15,097 nucleotides of DNA, from assembly GCA_964655245.1 (NCBI GenBank), contig CAZZLQ010000055.1, positions 1-15,097 of the forward strand. The letters are read 5' to 3'. Shown piece after piece: positions 13,245 through 15,097 of the stretch (its first letter is position 1; each line of letters starts with the position of its first letter). The DNA is from JBEIHI01 sp964655245 (GTDB lineage: Bacteria > Bdellovibrionota > UBA2394). A program made the translations under genes and the position numbers. The notes under the pieces are model-generated. The model made no database searches, was not told where the DNA came from, and was given only the letters and a program-made list of their open reading frames with translations.

Positions 13245-13981
13245 GAGCTTGACATGACGGTCTTCATCTCTCGAACAGCACTTTCAAGGCCCAAGATCAG
13301 CGCGCGACACACAATCGCATGCCCGATGTTAAGCTCAGAAAGCCCCTTCAAAGGCAACAAACCAGGAACGTTTTGAATGGTCAGACCGTGACCAGCCTTC
13401 ACTTCAAGCTTCAAACGATCCGCCTCATCAGAAGCACGATGCAACTTCTCAAGCTCACGCTTCAATGCTGAATCATTGCGACCACGCAAAGCATCCTCAA
13501 AGGCATGCGAATAAGGCCCCGTGTGAAATTCAACACCATCACAGCCAAGATCTTTGGCCAACTTGACTTGCTTCGGATCAGGATTAATGAAGACATGAAC
13601 TCGAGTGCATTGACGAAGCTGCTTGAACAGCGCTTCCTTCTTTTGAACGACTTTCAGATCCAAGCCACTTTCTGTGGTCATCTCCTCGCGGCGCTCCGGA
13701 ACCAAGGTCACTGAAAAGGGCTTCCAATCCTTGGCCTTCTTCACCATGGCTTCGACGAATGCCATCTCCAAATTGATGGGCAGACGTCCTGACAAAAGCA
13801 ATCGATCCAAATCTTCATCCTGAATATGACGGCGATCTTCTCTCAGATGCACCGTAATCTGATCCGCACCACCACGCTCACACAGAAACATGGCCTCGAC
13901 GATATCGGGATATCGGGACTTGCGAACCTCCCTTAAGGTCGCCACGTGATCGATATTCACACCTAGCCGAATAGCGCCCAT
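13241..13981 (-). CDS. pdxJ: Pyridoxine 5'-phosphate synthase
   Basis: A 246-residue TIM-barrel enzyme that condenses 1-deoxyxylulose 5-phosphate with 3-amino-2-oxopropyl phosphate, the ring-closing step of the DXP-dependent vitamin B6 pathway. Motifs in order are GVNIDHVATLREVR (7-20), HLREDRRHI (45-53), LVPERREEMTTESGLD (93-108), VEFHTGPYS (150-158), AGHGL (196-200) and ELNIGHAIV (216-224). E. coli PdxJ has 243 residues. The ATG at 13981 is 3 bases after the glmM stop, and its own stop overlaps the nnr start. No PLP-related neighbours other than the operon itself. Confidence 0.97.
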   Translation of the reverse strand: MGAIRLGVNIDHVATLREVRKSRYPDIVEAMFLCERGGADQITVHLREDRRHIQDEDLDRLLLSGRLPINLEMAFVEAMVKKAKDWKPFSVTLVPERREEMTTESGLDLKVVQKKEALFKQLRQCTRVHVFINPDPKQVKLAKDLGCDGVEFHTGPYSHAFEDALRGRNDSALKRELEKLHRASDEADRLKLEVKAGHGLTIQNVPGLLPLKGLSELNIGHAIVCRALILGLESAVREMKTVMSSS

Positions 13982-13984
13982 GTC

Positions 13985-15097
13985 TTAAGCCCCAATCTCT
14001 TGTCGAACAACCTCAGCCAAAGCCCTTAAGTCCGACTCGATTTGTTTTGACTCAGGACCTTCGATCATCATCCGCAGAAGCGCTTCAGTTCCCGAGTAGC
14101 GAACATTGACTCGTCCCTTCCCAGCATACTGCTTTTCAAGTGCTTCGATTTTGAGTCGCACATTGGGCAGCTGCTCCAGAGGAACTTTCTCGCGAACTTT
14201 TACACTCACAAGCTTTTGTGGATAGAGATCAAAGGCCTTTCGAATATCTGAAGCCTTGAGCTTGCGACGATGAAGCAATGCCAAAACTTCAAGCGACGAG
14301 AAAAGACCATCCGCTGTTGTATTGTAATCCAAGAAAATCAAATGGCCCGAATTCTCACCACCCAAGATCGCGCCAGAGGATTTCATTCCTTCAACCACAT
14401 AGCGATCCCCCACTTGAGTCCGCAGGCACTTAATTCCCTCCTTCTGAAGGGCAACTTCGAGCGCCTGATTCGACATGATCGTTGTGACCAAAGTGGAATT
14501 CACAAGACGGCCCTCTTCTTTGAGAAACTGAGCTGAGGCAAACATCAAATGCTCGCCACTAATCTGAGATCCCGTCTCATCCACTACCATCAATCGGTCG
14601 GCATCGCCATCCACGGAGATTCCAATATCCGCTTTGAAATCAATCACCGCTTCACCCAAAATTCGGGGGTCTGATTGAGCGCAGTGGGCGTTGATATTGG
14701 TGCCATCCGGCTCACAGGCGATCGGAAAAACTTCAGCACCTAACTCTCGAAAAAGTTTTACACCACAGTCGTAGGCCGCCCCGTTGGCGCCATCAAAAAC
14801 GATTCGCTTTCCTTGCAAATCAAAGTCCTGACGAAAGAGAGTCTTTAAATTAGTGAGATAACGTCCAGAAGCATCGTCAATGCGGCGAGCTCGACCCAAC
14901 ATCTGAGGCTGAGGACGAATCGCCGTCACTTCATCTTCCTCAATCATCAACCGCTCAAGCTCAGCTTCCAACTCATCAGGTAACTTAAATCCATCAGATC
15001 CAAAGACTTTGATTCCGTTGTCTTGGTAAGGATTGTGACTTGCGGAAATCATCACCCCACCGTGAGCGCGCATCGCACGAATCATATAAGCAACAGC
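13985..15097 (-). CDS. glmM: Phosphoglucosamine mutase, 5' end beyond the window
   Basis: The C-terminal 370 residues of GlmM, which converts glucosamine 6-phosphate to glucosamine 1-phosphate for UDP-GlcNAc, hence peptidoglycan and lipopolysaccharide. The frame is open to the window edge. By comparison with E. coli GlmM (catalytic serine at 102), about 80 residues are missing. Seen are the phosphoserine loop MISASHNP, the metal loop DGDADR, the sugar-binding GENSGHLIF and the phosphate-binding RYSGTEALLR near the end. Ala stands where Pro is usual in SGTEP, a mild change. First visible gene of the operon; pdxJ starts 3 bases later. Confidence 0.96.
   Translation of the reverse strand, partial: AVAYMIRAMRAHGGVMISASHNPYQDNGIKVFGSDGFKLPDELEAELERLMIEEDEVTAIRPQPQMLGRARRIDDASGRYLTNLKTLFRQDFDLQGKRIVFDGANGAAYDCGVKLFRELGAEVFPIACEPDGTNINAHCAQSDPRILGEAVIDFKADIGISVDGDADRLMVVDETGSQISGEHLMFASAQFLKEEGRLVNSTLVTTIMSNQALEVALQKEGIKCLRTQVGDRYVVEGMKSSGAILGGENSGHLIFLDYNTTADGLFSSLEVLALLHRRKLKASDIRKAFDLYPQKLVSVKVREKVPLEQLPNVRLKIEALEKQYAGKGRVNVRYSGTEALLRMMIEGPESKQIESDLRALAEVVRQEIGA

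Overview
The window (about half G+C) looks like the chromosome of a free-living Gram-negative bacterium of the former Deltaproteobacteria, most likely Bdellovibrionota. The reasons are a glmM-pdxJ-nnr-tsaE-lysC operon, an HNH endonuclease of the multicopy helical-N-terminus type, and exported matrixin-like proteases with a myxobacteria-like C-terminal sorting tail. The lineage is inferred from gene content, not proven.

Layout. (1) 1-2296 is a decayed accessory patch. It holds a small secreted six-cysteine protein, a fragment with EF-hand/dockerin-like loops, one intact HNH endonuclease gene, a shrunken remnant of a second HNH copy, three copies of an 18-bp palindrome and two short broken frames. 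(2) 2297-5768, minus strand, is a beta-oxidation pair: a FadI-type thiolase followed by the FadJ-type trifunctional subunit. (3) 5903-7677, minus strand, is an exported helical protein of unknown function followed by a metallophosphoesterase-fold protein that has lost several metal ligands. (4) 7743-10171, plus strand, is a two-gene unit: a small exported protein, apparently started from a leaderless transcript, and a large exported metzincin protease with a C-terminal membrane sorting tail. (5) 10125-15097, minus strand, is a tightly packed operon: glmM (cut by the window edge), pdxJ, nnr (bifunctional NAD(P)HX repair), tsaE and lysC. Junctions overlap by 4 to 8 nt or are separated by only a few bases. 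The lysC stop lies inside the convergent protease gene.

Working together. The right-hand operon combines cell-wall precursor synthesis (GlmM), vitamin B6 synthesis (PdxJ), cofactor repair (Nnr), tRNA t6A modification (TsaE) and the first step of the aspartate-family pathway (LysC). LysC carries an internal start with a strong ribosome-binding site, which would yield a separate regulatory beta subunit. FadI and FadJ together carry out the hydratase, dehydrogenase and thiolase steps of fatty-acid degradation. The plus-strand pair is probably an extracellular or surface proteolysis unit.

I see no tRNA, rRNA, CRISPR array, complete insertion sequence or phage module. The most unusual signals are the palindrome read in frame inside two different coding frames, the degenerate phosphoesterase, the leaderless promoter and the LysC internal start.
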